DNA of 64,000 nt from UBA3537 sp965658025 (GTDB lineage Bacteria > Bacteroidota > Bacteroidia > Flavobacteriales > Flavobacteriaceae). The stretch covers positions 124,001-188,000 of the forward strand of contig CBFHQL010000001.1 of assembly GCA_965658025.1 (NCBI GenBank), written 5' to 3'. Position numbers and translations under genes: made by a program. The first letter of the stretch is position 1, and every line of letters starts with the position of its first letter. The notes below the pieces were generated by a model. The model was given only the letters and a program-made list of their open reading frames with translations, was not told the origin of the DNA and did not search any database. Positions 16,568 through 26,105 of the stretch are shown here, piece after piece.

Positions 16568-17575
16568 TTATTCCACACCACCTTTAATGGCTGCTTTGAT
16601 TTTTTCCTCAAGTTCATCCATAAGATCTGGATTGTCTTTTATCATTTGTTTGACCGCATCGCGGCCTTGCCCAAGTTTTGTTTCATCATAACTAAACCAC
16701 GATCCACTTTTCTTTATAATTTCAAAATCTACAGCAAGATCAAGAATTTCGCCAACCTTAGAAACACCTTCTCCGTACATAATGTCAAATTCGACAAGTT
16801 TGAATGGAGGAGCTACTTTATTTTTGACAACTTTTACACGGGTCTTGTTACCGCGTACTGTTCCGTCAGTGTCTTTTATTTGTGTTGAACGTCTGATGTC
16901 TAAACGTACAGAGGCATAAAATTTAAGGGCATTTCCGCCTGTTGTAGTTTCAGGATTTCCGAACATCACACCAATTTTTTCGCGCAATTGATTGATGAAG
17001 ATCATGGTGCAGTTTGTTTTGCTGATAGACCCAGTAAGTTTTCTCAATGCTTGTGACATAAGACGTGCATGAAGACCCATTTTTGAATCACCCATTTCCC
17101 CTTCAATTTCACTTTTTGGGGTCAATGCTGCTACGGAGTCAATAACAATCATGTCAATTGCACCAGAACGAACAAGATTGTCTGCAATTTCTAAAGCTTG
17201 CTCTCCATTGTCTGGTTGAGAAATGATGAGGTTGTCAATATCTACGCCTAAATTTTGGGCATAAAAGCGATCAAAAGCGTGTTCGGCATCAATAAATGCA
17301 GCAATTCCACCTGCTTTTTGAGCTTCTGCAATAGCATGAAGTGTAAGGGTCGTTTTTCCTGAAGATTCTGGACCATAAATTTCTACAACTCGTCCTTTTG
17401 GATATCCTCCAACACCCAAGGCAAGATCCAATCCTAAAGAGCCAGATGAGATAACATCTACGTCGACCACTGGAGCATCACTCATTTTCATTACAGTGCC
17501 TTTACCGTAAGCTTTATCAAGTTTATCTAAGGTTAATTTTAATGCTTTAAGTTTTGCTTCTTTTTCGTTGCTCAT
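16568..17575 (-). CDS. recA: Recombinase RecA
   Basis: Strand-exchange ATPase for homologous recombination and SOS signalling, 335 residues. Walker A is GPESSGKT (68-75), the Walker B strand is MIVIDSVAAL, and the L2/DNA-binding segment is FINQLREKIGVMFGNPETTTGG. The C-terminus is acidic then basic (MDELEEKIKAAIKGG), as in other RecA proteins. The neighbours (plsC, trhO) are unrelated. No LexA-type operator was recognised upstream. Confidence 0.98.
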   Translation of the reverse strand: MSNEKEAKLKALKLTLDKLDKAYGKGTVMKMSDAPVVDVDVISSGSLGLDLALGVGGYPKGRVVEIYGPESSGKTTLTLHAIAEAQKAGGIAAFIDAEHAFDRFYAQNLGVDIDNLIISQPDNGEQALEIADNLVRSGAIDMIVIDSVAALTPKSEIEGEMGDSKMGLHARLMSQALRKLTGSISKTNCTMIFINQLREKIGVMFGNPETTTGGNALKFYASVRLDIRRSTQIKDTDGTVRGNKTRVKVVKNKVAPPFKLVEFDIMYGEGVSKVGEILDLAVDFEIIKKSGSWFSYDETKLGQGRDAVKQMIKDNPDLMDELEEKIKAAIKGGVE

Positions 17576-17743
17576 GTTATATGTTTTAGAGGGTTGCTTT
17601 AGTCATGCTAAAATACTATTTCTTTGTAAAATTTACTGTATTCAAAATCGCTTTTTATATAATTTTAACGCATGATACTCCATTTTTTTTGAACAATCCT
17701 CAGCCAAAGGCACTGTCTAGCCCTCCACAATTTTAAAAAGTAG

Positions 17744-17751
17744 TACATTTG
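17744..17751 (+). promoter_or_regulatory. -7 element upstream of trhO
   Basis: TACATTTG, 37 bases before the ATG at 17789. No good -33 element is seen. Confidence 0.4.
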
Positions 17752-17788
17752 TAGCAGATATATTCATTAACTTAAACATTAGTATAGC

Positions 17789-18880
17789 ATGCAACTGTAC
17801 AACAACTTAAGCAATAATGAAAGAGCAGAACTTATAAAAAAGGCAGGCAAAGATCGCCTCACCATCTCTTTCTACAAGTACGCCAAAATCGGCAATCCCG
17901 AACTTCTACGGAATCATTTATTTTTATTCTGGAACGATATTGATGTNNNNNNNNNNNNNNNNGTCGCGCATGAAGGCATAAATGCACAGTTATCTGTTCC
18001 TGCAGATAATTTTGCGGTATTTAAAACTCATTTGGACACGATTTCTTTTTTAGAAAATGTCCGCCTAAATATTGCTGTCGAACAAGATATGTTCTCTTTT
18101 CTCAAATTAAAAGTAAAAGTTAGAGACAAAATTGTAGCCGATGGACTCAATGACGATACTTTCGACGTTACAGATATAGGAACTCATGTTGATGCGTTGA
18201 AATTTAACGAACTCATCGAAGATGAAAACGCTGTTTTGGTTGATATGCGCAACCATTATGAAAGCGAAATTGGGCATTTCAAAAATGCAGTTACTCCAGA
18301 TGTCGATACGTTTAGAGATTCTCTAGATTTGATCGAAGATCAACTTAAAGAGCACAAGGAAAATAAGAAGCTTGTGATGTATTGTACAGGCGGGATTCGT
18401 TGTGAAAAAGCCAGTGCCTATTACAAGCACAAAGGATTTAAAAATGTGTACCAGCTTGAAGGCGGTATCATAAATTATGCTCGACAAGTGAGTGCTTTAG
18501 GGCTGGAAAACAAATTTTTAGGCAAGAACTTTGTGTTCGATCAGCGGCGTGCCGAAAAAATATCCGACGAAATCATTGCGCAATGTCACCAATGCGGCGC
18601 ACCAGCAGATATTCATGTCAATTGCGCCAATGAGGCCTGTCATCTATTATTTATACAATGCGATTCGTGTAAAGAAAAAATGGAAAATTGCTGCTCGTCA
18701 ACTTGTATGGAAATTAATCGATTGCCCTATGAAGAGCAAAAAGCACTACGTAAAGGACAAGGCAACAGTAATGATATTTTCAAAAAAGGCCGGGCAGACC
18801 ATTTACCCTATAAAAAAGATCTTAGAAATATTTTTGAAACCCTTAAGAAGTCCAAAACTGAGACGGATTCGGTGGGTTAA
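17789..18880 (+). CDS. trhO: tRNA uridine(34) hydroxylase, rhodanese-like (TrhO/YceA)
   Basis: Oxygen-dependent formation of 5-hydroxyuridine at the tRNA wobble position. The 363-residue protein has an N-terminal acylphosphatase-like domain (about 25-115, including VAHEGINAQLS) and a rhodanese domain (about 130-240) with catalytic C199 in YCTGGIRCE. A Cys-rich C-terminal region (about 268-310, CHQCGAP, CANEAC, CDSC, CCSSTC) probably binds a metal, as in family members. Sixteen N at 17947-17962 hide about six residues. The basic tail ends near the ricT gene. Confidence 0.93.
   Translation: MQLYNNLSNNERAELIKKAGKDRLTISFYKYAKIGNPELLRNHLFLFWNDIDXXXXXXVAHEGINAQLSVPADNFAVFKTHLDTISFLENVRLNIAVEQDMFSFLKLKVKVRDKIVADGLNDDTFDVTDIGTHVDALKFNELIEDENAVLVDMRNHYESEIGHFKNAVTPDVDTFRDSLDLIEDQLKEHKENKKLVMYCTGGIRCEKASAYYKHKGFKNVYQLEGGIINYARQVSALGLENKFLGKNFVFDQRRAEKISDEIIAQCHQCGAPADIHVNCANEACHLLFIQCDSCKEKMENCCSSTCMEINRLPYEEQKALRKGQGNSNDIFKKGRADHLPYKKDLRNIFETLKKSKTETDSVG
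17947..17962. other. Undetermined bases (16 N)
   Basis: N run inside trhO; frame maintained. Confidence 0.99.
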
Positions 18881-18993
18881 GAAATCAATCTTTTTTAAGT
18901 TCTTAAATAAGCTTATATTTACCTATCAATTGAATTAAAAAAATACGTGCTTATCTTCAATGGTGGGCAAATACAATATATAACAGATAGCGT

Positions 18994-20199
18994 ATGGGGT
19001 GTGCAAGTTGTGCAACAAACAAAAATGGTCAACCTAAAGGGTGCAAAAACAATGGAACTTGTGGCACTGATTCTTGCAACAAACTCACCGTTTTTGATTG
19101 GCTCTCGAATATGAGTCTACCCAACGATGCTCAACCGTTTAAGTGGGTGGAAGTGCGTTTTAAAAATGGACGTAAACACTATTATGAGAATACAGAAAAC
19201 CTTACGCTAAGCATTGGCGATGTTGTCGCAACACAAGCCGAGTCTGGGCACGATGTAGGGATGGTAACCCTTACGGGAGAATTGGTAAAAGTTCAGATGA
19301 AACGCAAAAAAATAGCTGAAACACCAGAAAAAAGTCTTAAAATCTACCGCAAAGCCACACAGAAAGACATCGATATTTGGATTGCGTGTAGAGACAAAGA
19401 GGAAGCCATGCAGGTGAAAGCCAGGCAGTTTGCTATAGATTTGCGGCTCGATATGAAAATATCAGACATTGAGTTTCAAGGTGATGGAAGTAAAGCCACG
19501 TTTTATTATACAGCCGATGCCCGTGTCGATTTTAGAGAACTCATTAAAATTTATGCTCGAGAATTCAGAATTCGTATAGAGATGAGGCAAGTAGGACTTC
19601 GGCAAGAAGCTGCACGTCTCGGAGGGATCGGCTCTTGTGGGCGAGAATTGTGCTGTTCAACTTGGCTAACAGATTTCAGATCGGTGAGCACCTCCGCAGC
19701 ACGCTACCAGCAACTCTCTTTAAATCCATTAAAATTGGCAGGACAGTGTGGAAAATTGAAATGCTGCTTGAACTACGAATTAGACGCTTATTTGGATGCA
19801 CTAAAATCCTTCCCAAAAACCAGCATCAAACTTAAAACAGAAAAAGGAACCGCTGTATGCCAAAAAACAGATATTTTTAAAGGGATTATGTGGTACGCCT
19901 ATGAGGGTGAATGGATGAATTGGTTCAAACTAACTACAGAACAAGCCAACTCAATTATTGCTTCCAATAAATCTGGAAAAAAAGTATCAAGTTTGGAAGA
20001 ATATGCAGCTGAACTTTCTACGACAACAGACACTAAAATTGATTTTGAGAACGTTGTTGGACAAGATAGCTTAACTCGTTTTGATCGCCCAAAAAGAAAT
20101 CAAAAGCAAAAAAAGAGAAGACGCAACAATAATCGAAAGCCCCAAAATGGAAAAAACCAAAGAAACAAAAGACCGAAACCTAAAAACAATGCAAATTAG
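18994..20199 (+). CDS. ricT: PSP1-domain protein, RicT-like (YaaT)
   Basis: A 401-residue protein with the PSP1 domain of RicT. In Bacillus, RicT forms the RicA-RicF-RicT iron-sulfur complex that affects RNA processing. The N-terminus has a cysteine cluster (GCASCATNKNGQPKGCKNNG, with CGTDSC next). The core holds VDFRELIKIYAREFRIRIEM and conserved Cys motifs GSCGRELCC and QCGKLKCC (about 210-255). The tail (about 365-401) is very basic, rich in K, R and N. Its last 11 bases overlap gldH. The RicT role in Bacteroidota is inferred from family only. Confidence 0.85.
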   Translation: MGCASCATNKNGQPKGCKNNGTCGTDSCNKLTVFDWLSNMSLPNDAQPFKWVEVRFKNGRKHYYENTENLTLSIGDVVATQAESGHDVGMVTLTGELVKVQMKRKKIAETPEKSLKIYRKATQKDIDIWIACRDKEEAMQVKARQFAIDLRLDMKISDIEFQGDGSKATFYYTADARVDFRELIKIYAREFRIRIEMRQVGLRQEAARLGGIGSCGRELCCSTWLTDFRSVSTSAARYQQLSLNPLKLAGQCGKLKCCLNYELDAYLDALKSFPKTSIKLKTEKGTAVCQKTDIFKGIMWYAYEGEWMNWFKLTTEQANSIIASNKSGKKVSSLEEYAAELSTTTDTKIDFENVVGQDSLTRFDRPKRNQKQKKRRRNNNRKPQNGKNQRNKRPKPKNNAN

Positions 20200-20680
20200 G
20201 GTAACGTTTAGCATTTTAGTTGTTTTTTTGACGACTTCTTGTCGTCAAAATAATACTTTTGAGCGCTATACTTCAATTGATGATGGGTGGGATAAACATG
20301 AGATTGTTTCATATGATTTTACCATAAATGACACCCTTCAAAAACAAAATTTGTATATTAAACTAAGAACATCTGAGCAATACGAATACAGCAATTTGTA
20401 CCTCATAGTCGACTTAAAGTATCCTAACGGTAAAGTCGAAAAGGATACACTTGAATACCAAATGGCTAGACCAGATGGCGCTATGATGGGTGAAGGGTTA
20501 ATGTCCATAAAAGAGCATAAGCTCTGGTATAAAGGACACGAAATGCCTTTTTTATTCTCTGAACAAGGAGATTATAAGATCAGCATCAACCACGCCATGC
20601 GCACACTTGGCGAAGTGTCAGGGATTACTTCCCTGGAAGGGGTCTTAGACGTTGGCTTTTGTATCGAGAATTTGGAATAG
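20189..20680 (+). CDS. gldH: Gliding motility lipoprotein GldH
   Basis: A 163-residue lipoprotein. The signal MQIRVTFSILVVFLTTSC puts the lipidated Cys at 18. The body matches GldH: IDDGWDKHEIVSYDF, a middle PNGKVEKDTLEYQMARPDG and the terminal SLEGVLDVGFCIE. GldH is required for gliding in Flavobacterium and is needed for stability of other Gld proteins. The start at 20189 is chosen because it begins the signal peptide; the longer upstream frame runs inside ricT. It is followed 10 bases later by a PBP gene, the usual flavobacterial order. Confidence 0.92.
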   Translation: MQIRVTFSILVVFLTTSCRQNNTFERYTSIDDGWDKHEIVSYDFTINDTLQKQNLYIKLRTSEQYEYSNLYLIVDLKYPNGKVEKDTLEYQMARPDGAMMGEGLMSIKEHKLWYKGHEMPFLFSEQGDYKISINHAMRTLGEVSGITSLEGVLDVGFCIENLE

Positions 20681-20690
20681 TAATATAATC

Positions 20691-23030
20691 ATGACAAAGA
20701 AAAAAACAGCCCAAAAGACTGATTTATCAACGCCAAAGCGTTGGTTTTGGATCTTATTTTTAAGTGGGATTTGTATTGTTCCCTTAGTATTTATTTTGGC
20801 CTCTTTTGGTGTTTTTGGCTTTATGCCCGATCATACGGCCTTAGAAAATCCGAGAACAAATTTAGCAACAGAAATTATTTCTTCCGATGGCGTAACCCTT
20901 GGAAAATTTTATTATGAAGACAACCGAACTCCTGTAGGGTTTGACGAACTCCCAAAACATTTAGTCGACGCACTAATAGCTACAGAAGACATACGCTATT
21001 TTGACCATGCCGGAATAGATGCGCGTGGGACACTTAGAGCGCTATTCAAGTTCGGTAAAGGCGGAGGAGCAAGTACCATCTCTCAACAATTGGCCAAACA
21101 ACTTTTTCATGGTGAGGGTTCGAGAAACACTTTTGGGCGAATTACTCAAAAAATAAAAGAATGGGTCATTGCTACTCGTCTTGAAAAGCAATACACCAAA
21201 GAAGAAATAATTGCACAATATTTCAATATTTATGATTTTGGCAACAATGCTGATGGCATCCGAAGTGCTGCTCGAATTTATTTTGGAAAAGAACCTTTTG
21301 AACTTAACATTAAAGAATCAGCAATGCTTGTTGGAATGTTCAAAAATTCATCCTTGTACAATCCCCGACCAAAACGAAATCCTGTAGGAACGAGAAATCG
21401 CCGTAACGTTGTCCTTTCCCAAATGGAAAAATATGATTTTATTACAGAAGAAGTCAAGGATTCATTACAACAAACCCCATTGGATTTGAATTATACTCCA
21501 GAATCGCACCGTGAAGGAATTGCGACTTATTTCAGAGCCTATTTAAAAACGTTTTTGAAAGAGTGGGTTAATAAAAAAGAAAATCTAAAACCTAATGGTG
21601 AAAAGTATAATATTTACAAAGATGGTCTAAAAATTTATACCACAATTGATTCTCGAATGCAATCTATTGCTGAGGAATCTGTGACGGCACATATGAAAGC
21701 CCTTCAAGCCGAATTTTTTGTACAAAACACCCGCCGCCGCAATCCAACAACACCCTTTTTGGATTTAGAAAAAGAAGAGATAAAAAAGCTGCTTAATCTT
21801 GGCATGAAACGCTCCGAGCGTTGGCGTAAAATGCGGTATGATCTAAAAAAACCTGTAGATGAAATAGTTGCATCATTCAATAAACCAACGCCAATGAAAA
21901 TTTTTTCTTGGACGGCCCCCAACAATGAAATCGACACTGTACTGACCCCTTTGGACTCCATGCGTTATTACAAATCTTTTCTAAGAGCTGGAATGATGTC
22001 TATGGCGCCTCAAACCGGATTTGTAAAAGCATGGGTAGGGGGATTTAATTACAAGCATTTTCAATACGATATGGTAAAGCAAGGGAAACGGCAAGTAGGA
22101 TCGACGTTCAAGCCATTTGTTTATGCGGCTGCCATTGACCAATTGCAACTTTCTCCATGCGATACGTTCCCCAAAGCACAAATCACGATACCAGCCCTTA
22201 AATATGGGAATATGAAACCTTGGGCGCCAAAAAATTCGAGCAAAAATTATTCTGGGTTTGAAACCTTAAAATCAGCTTTAGCAAATTCTAGAAACACCAT
22301 CACAGCAAGATTGATGAACGAAATTGGCCCTCAACCCGTCATTGATTTAGCCAAGAGTTTAGGCGTAGAACAGAATATGCCCGCCGTCCCTTCTATTGCT
22401 TTAGGAACTCCTGATTTGAGTGTTTATGAAATGGTCGCTGCTTATTCGACATTCGCCAATAAGGGCGTGTACACAACCCCTGTTATGGTGACTCATATTG
22501 AAGACAAAAATGGAACATTGCTGTATCAATTTTCTCCAGAAACAAAAGATGTTTTAAGCGAAGAAATTGCCTATGTGGTTGTTAATTTAATGGAAGGCGT
22601 AACAAAATTTGGTTCTGGACAGCGTTTGCGCCATAGTTTTGCCAAGAATCAAGCTGTCTACAAAGAAATTATAACAGGGTACCCTTATGAATTTGACAAT
22701 CCTATTGCAGGGAAAACGGGGACGACACAAAACCATAGTGATGGTTGGTTTATGGGGATGGTTCCAAATTTAGTAACAGGCGTTTGGGTTGGCGGCGAAG
22801 ATCGAGCCACTCATTTCAAGACCATTACTTATGGGCAAGGCGCTTCAATGGCTTTACCTATTTGGGCCAATTACATGAAAGGGTGTTATGCTGTAGAAGA
22901 ACTTGAAATCTCGAAAGAGGAATTTGAAAAACCAGAACAGTTATCTATAAAAACAGAATGTGATGCCCTGGAATCAGATGTGGATGAGGTCATGATACAA
23001 GAAACAATGATACCAGATATTGACTTCTAA
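20691..23030 (+). CDS. Class A penicillin-binding protein (transglycosylase/transpeptidase)
   Basis: A 779-residue bifunctional peptidoglycan synthase of PBP1A type. One N-terminal membrane anchor (about 18-43) leads to a GT51 domain with catalytic Glu in ATEDIRYFDHAGID (E99) and GGGASTISQQLAKQLF. The transpeptidase domain has GSTFKPF (Ser nucleophile, SxxK), the SRN triad and KTGTT. It builds and cross-links glycan strands in the periplasm. The ATG at 20691 is preferred over an in-frame TTG that would overlap gldH. The end is acidic (DEVMIQETMIPDIDF). Confidence 0.95.
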   Translation: MTKKKTAQKTDLSTPKRWFWILFLSGICIVPLVFILASFGVFGFMPDHTALENPRTNLATEIISSDGVTLGKFYYEDNRTPVGFDELPKHLVDALIATEDIRYFDHAGIDARGTLRALFKFGKGGGASTISQQLAKQLFHGEGSRNTFGRITQKIKEWVIATRLEKQYTKEEIIAQYFNIYDFGNNADGIRSAARIYFGKEPFELNIKESAMLVGMFKNSSLYNPRPKRNPVGTRNRRNVVLSQMEKYDFITEEVKDSLQQTPLDLNYTPESHREGIATYFRAYLKTFLKEWVNKKENLKPNGEKYNIYKDGLKIYTTIDSRMQSIAEESVTAHMKALQAEFFVQNTRRRNPTTPFLDLEKEEIKKLLNLGMKRSERWRKMRYDLKKPVDEIVASFNKPTPMKIFSWTAPNNEIDTVLTPLDSMRYYKSFLRAGMMSMAPQTGFVKAWVGGFNYKHFQYDMVKQGKRQVGSTFKPFVYAAAIDQLQLSPCDTFPKAQITIPALKYGNMKPWAPKNSSKNYSGFETLKSALANSRNTITARLMNEIGPQPVIDLAKSLGVEQNMPAVPSIALGTPDLSVYEMVAAYSTFANKGVYTTPVMVTHIEDKNGTLLYQFSPETKDVLSEEIAYVVVNLMEGVTKFGSGQRLRHSFAKNQAVYKEIITGYPYEFDNPIAGKTGTTQNHSDGWFMGMVPNLVTGVWVGGEDRATHFKTITYGQGASMALPIWANYMKGCYAVEELEISKEEFEKPEQLSIKTECDALESDVDEVMIQETMIPDIDF

Positions 23031-23057
23031 ATAAGATTTAATCAAAAACACACGCTT

Positions 23058-23759
23058 ATGATTAATAAAAAAGTAGACAATGTACAAGACGCCTTGCAAG
23101 GCGTAAAAAGCGGAATGACGATGCTTTTAGGGGGCTTTGGACTGTGTGGAATTCCCGAAAATGCCATTTCAGAATTGGTCGCTTTGAATGTGAATAATTT
23201 GACTTGTATTTCGAACAATGCAGGAGTAGATGATTTTGGACTTGGACTTTTATTACAAAAACATCAAATTAAAAAAATGATCTCTTCCTACGTTGGCGAA
23301 AATGATGAATTTGAACGTCAAATGCTTTCTGGGGAGTTGGATGTAGAGCTCATCCCTCAAGGGACTTTGGCCGAACGTTGTAGAGCTGCCCAAGCAGGCT
23401 TTCCAGCCATTTACACCCCTGCGGGCTATGGAACAGAAGTTGCAGAAGGGAAAGAAACGCGTGAATTTGATGGTAAAATGTATGTCTTAGAACATGCTTT
23501 TAAGGCCGATTTTTCTTTTGTAAAGGCATGGAAAGGTGATGCTGCTGGAAATTTAATTTTTAAAGGAACGGCAAGAAACTTTAACCCCAATATGTGTGGG
23601 GCCGCCAAAATTACTGTTGCTGAGGTTGAGGAGTTGGTGCCTGTTGGCACCTTAGATCCCAATCAAATTCATATCCCTGGAATTTTTGTTCAACGCATAT
23701 TTCAAGGGAAAGACTACGAAAAGCGCATTGAACAAAGAACCATTACCCCGAAAAACTAA
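23058..23759 (+). CDS. 3-oxoacid CoA-transferase subunit A
   Basis: The 233-residue alpha subunit of a two-subunit (SCOT-type) CoA-transferase. It carries the family features GGFGLCGIPENAI (about 21-33) and the anion-hole-like segment AGYGTEVAEGKE. Together with the next gene it moves CoA from succinyl-CoA to acetoacetate or a related 3-oxoacid, linking ketone-body or polyhydroxybutyrate-type metabolism with the TCA cycle. It is 27 bases after the PBP gene and 12 before subunit B. Confidence 0.93.
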   Translation: MINKKVDNVQDALQGVKSGMTMLLGGFGLCGIPENAISELVALNVNNLTCISNNAGVDDFGLGLLLQKHQIKKMISSYVGENDEFERQMLSGELDVELIPQGTLAERCRAAQAGFPAIYTPAGYGTEVAEGKETREFDGKMYVLEHAFKADFSFVKAWKGDAAGNLIFKGTARNFNPNMCGAAKITVAEVEELVPVGTLDPNQIHIPGIFVQRIFQGKDYEKRIEQRTITPKN

Positions 23760-23771
23760 AAACAAAATGCT

Positions 23772-24425
23772 ATGTTAGATAAAAATGGAATTGCAAAACG
23801 TATCGCCAAAGAAGTGAAAAACGGATACTATGTCAATCTAGGCATAGGCATTCCAACACTTGTTGCCAACTTTGTTCGCGAGGATATAGAAGTAGAATTT
23901 CAGAGTGAAAATGGAATTTTAGGCATGGGTCCTTTTCCTTTTGAAGGCGAGGAAGATGCCGATTTGATTAATGCAGGAAAACAAACCATTACCGCCTTGG
24001 ATGGCGCTAGTTTTTTTGACTCGGCCATGAGTTTTTCAATGATAAGAGGGCAACATGTCGATTTAACTATTTTGGGGGCTATGGAAGTCGCCGAAAATGG
24101 AGACATTGCCAATTGGAAAATACCAGGGCGATTGGTTAAGGGTATGGGTGGCGCAATGGATTTGGTAGCTAGTGCGGACAACATTATTGTCGCCATGATG
24201 CACACCAACAAAAAAGGAGCGTCTAAACTTTTGAAACGCTGTAGCTTACCCCTAACTGGCGTCAATTGTGTCAAAAAAATAGTCACGAATTTAGCCGTTT
24301 TGGAAGTCACTAATGAAGGGTTTAAATTGCTCGAACGCGCACCAGGTGTTTCTGTTGACACCATTATAGAAGCAACCGAAGGCCATCTTATTGTCGAGGG
24401 GGATATTCCAGAAATGGCACTATAG
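23772..24425 (+). CDS. 3-oxoacid CoA-transferase subunit B
   Basis: The 217-residue beta subunit. The catalytic glutamate that forms the CoA thioester is in SENGILGMGPFP (E50 by count). Other conserved stretches are YVNLGIGIPTLVANF and WKIPGRLVKGMGGAMDLV. It must pair with the preceding subunit A. The stop codon lies in the palindrome CTATAG, which also supplies the stop of the convergent ABC gene. Confidence 0.94.
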   Translation: MLDKNGIAKRIAKEVKNGYYVNLGIGIPTLVANFVREDIEVEFQSENGILGMGPFPFEGEEDADLINAGKQTITALDGASFFDSAMSFSMIRGQHVDLTILGAMEVAENGDIANWKIPGRLVKGMGGAMDLVASADNIIVAMMHTNKKGASKLLKRCSLPLTGVNCVKKIVTNLAVLEVTNEGFKLLERAPGVSVDTIIEATEGHLIVEGDIPEMAL

Positions 24426-26102
24426 CCCTTTGGGAATAGCATCAATTAAACGTTTTGTATACGCATTTTTTGGTGCTCTGTAAATATCATCCGCTTCACC
24501 GCGTTCCACAATTTTTCCTTTATTCATAATTAAAAGTTGATCGGCCATGTATTTTACAACAGCTAGATCATGAGAAATAAAGATGTAAGTAAATCCAAAA
24601 TCTTCTTTTAGGCTATTGAGTAAATTCAACACTTGGGCTTGAACGGAAATATCTAATGCAGATACAGATTCGTCACAGAGAATCAATTTTGGCTCCACCG
24701 CAATAGTACGTGCAATCCCAATACGTTGCCGTTGACCCCCCGAAAATTCATGCGGGTAACGATTAAAAAAGGAGGGATCTAACCCTACTTTTTCAAGCAA
24801 CTCAAGTGCCTTTAACTTTCGTTCCGATTTGTTTTTATAAAGTTTGTGTACCGTCATGGGTTCCATAATGGCCGCACCAACTGTCATCCTTGGGTTGAGT
24901 GATGCAAAGGGATCTTGGAAAATGATTTGGATTTCTTTGCGCAGTTTTCGAATATCTTTTTTGGCCATTTTTTGTAAGTCATTTCCTCTATAAAAAACCG
25001 ACCCTGCAGTGGCTTTATCGAGTTGTAAAATGGCTTTCCCCAGGGTTGATTTTCCACATCCAGATTCGCCAACCAGTCCTAAAGTTTCTCCTTCATAAAG
25101 TTTAAAACCCACATCATCAACCGCCTTGAAGGCGTGTTGTTTTTTAAAGAGCCCAACACTACTGAAGTATGTTTTTTCTAAATTGATAACCTCCAAAAGG
25201 GGCTTAGCGCTGTATATCTGTTTGTGTTTTTCAGCACGTTCATGTTTAGATATTTTATGTGTTTTGTTTGTTTTTGACAAGATGGTTTCCACTGTGGGCA
25301 GTTGTTTTAAACGTACTTTTAGTGAAGGCCGTGCTGCAATTAACGCTTTTGTATATTGATTTTTTGGGCGTTTAAAAATTTGTTGTGTTGGACCGTACTC
25401 TACAACCTCACCTTTGTACATCACCAGCGTTTTGTGTGCAATTTCAGAAACTAATGCCAAGTCATGACTAATGAATAGGACACTCATTTGCGTCTCTTTT
25501 TGTAGCTCTTTTATCAAAGAAATGATGTCATTTTGAACGGTTACATCCAAAGCCGTAGTGGGCTCGTCAGCGATGAGTAAATCGGGTTTACAAGCAATAG
25601 CCATGGCAATCATAACGCGTTGCTGTTGTCCGCCAGAAAGCTCGTGAGGATATTTTTCAAAGGCCTGTTTTGGCATAGGAATTTTCACACGTTCAAACAA
25701 ATGGATCACTTCACTATCGGCCTCTGCTTCGCTTATAGTTTCGTGCTGTAACAGTACTTCGCTGACTTGTCTGCCACACTTCATTGAAGGATTCAACGCG
25801 CTCATAGGTTCTTGAAAAATCATACTGATTTTCTTACCTCTTATGGCCTCTATTTTTTTCGTTTGGAGCGTATTTAAATCTACATCTTTGAAGACAATTT
25901 CACCTTCTACTTTTGCATTTTTAAGCAATTGCATCACTGCTAGTGCTGTGATGGATTTTCCACTTCCAGACTCTCCAACGACGCCTAAAATTTCGTTTTT
26001 TTGAACATCAAAACTAACACTATGCAGAACCTGTCTGTAGTTATCCTTTTTTTTGAAAGCAATGGATAAATCTTTTACGCTAAGTAAAGGGTTGATTTTC
26101 AT
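24420..26102 (-). CDS. Double ABC ATPase of peptide/nickel (Dpp/Opp) type
   Basis: A 560-residue fusion of two ATP-binding cassettes. The first has Walker A GESGSGKS (43-50), signature LSGGQQQR and Walker B LLIADEPT. The second (from about 310) has GESGCGKS, FSGGQRQR and LILCDESVSALD. Each is followed by the oligopeptide-type C-terminal extension (KNQYTKALIAARP, KNAYTKRLIDAIP). Such fused DppD-DppF-like proteins normally power oligopeptide importers, but no permease or binding protein is present nearby. It is 3 bases after the exonuclease gene. Confidence 0.9.
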   Translation of the reverse strand: MKINPLLSVKDLSIAFKKKDNYRQVLHSVSFDVQKNEILGVVGESGSGKSITALAVMQLLKNAKVEGEIVFKDVDLNTLQTKKIEAIRGKKISMIFQEPMSALNPSMKCGRQVSEVLLQHETISEAEADSEVIHLFERVKIPMPKQAFEKYPHELSGGQQQRVMIAMAIACKPDLLIADEPTTALDVTVQNDIISLIKELQKETQMSVLFISHDLALVSEIAHKTLVMYKGEVVEYGPTQQIFKRPKNQYTKALIAARPSLKVRLKQLPTVETILSKTNKTHKISKHERAEKHKQIYSAKPLLEVINLEKTYFSSVGLFKKQHAFKAVDDVGFKLYEGETLGLVGESGCGKSTLGKAILQLDKATAGSVFYRGNDLQKMAKKDIRKLRKEIQIIFQDPFASLNPRMTVGAAIMEPMTVHKLYKNKSERKLKALELLEKVGLDPSFFNRYPHEFSGGQRQRIGIARTIAVEPKLILCDESVSALDISVQAQVLNLLNSLKEDFGFTYIFISHDLAVVKYMADQLLIMNKGKIVERGEADDIYRAPKNAYTKRLIDAIPKGL

Positions 26103-26105
26103 TGC

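Noticed and set aside
17576..17788. LexA/SOS operator upstream of recA
   Set aside because: I looked for a clear palindromic operator and saw none; the AT-rich runs do not form a convincing site.
20081..20188. Extended N-terminus of gldH inside ricT
   Set aside because: The extra residues are an out-of-frame reading of the basic RicT tail; the lipoprotein signal begins at 20189.
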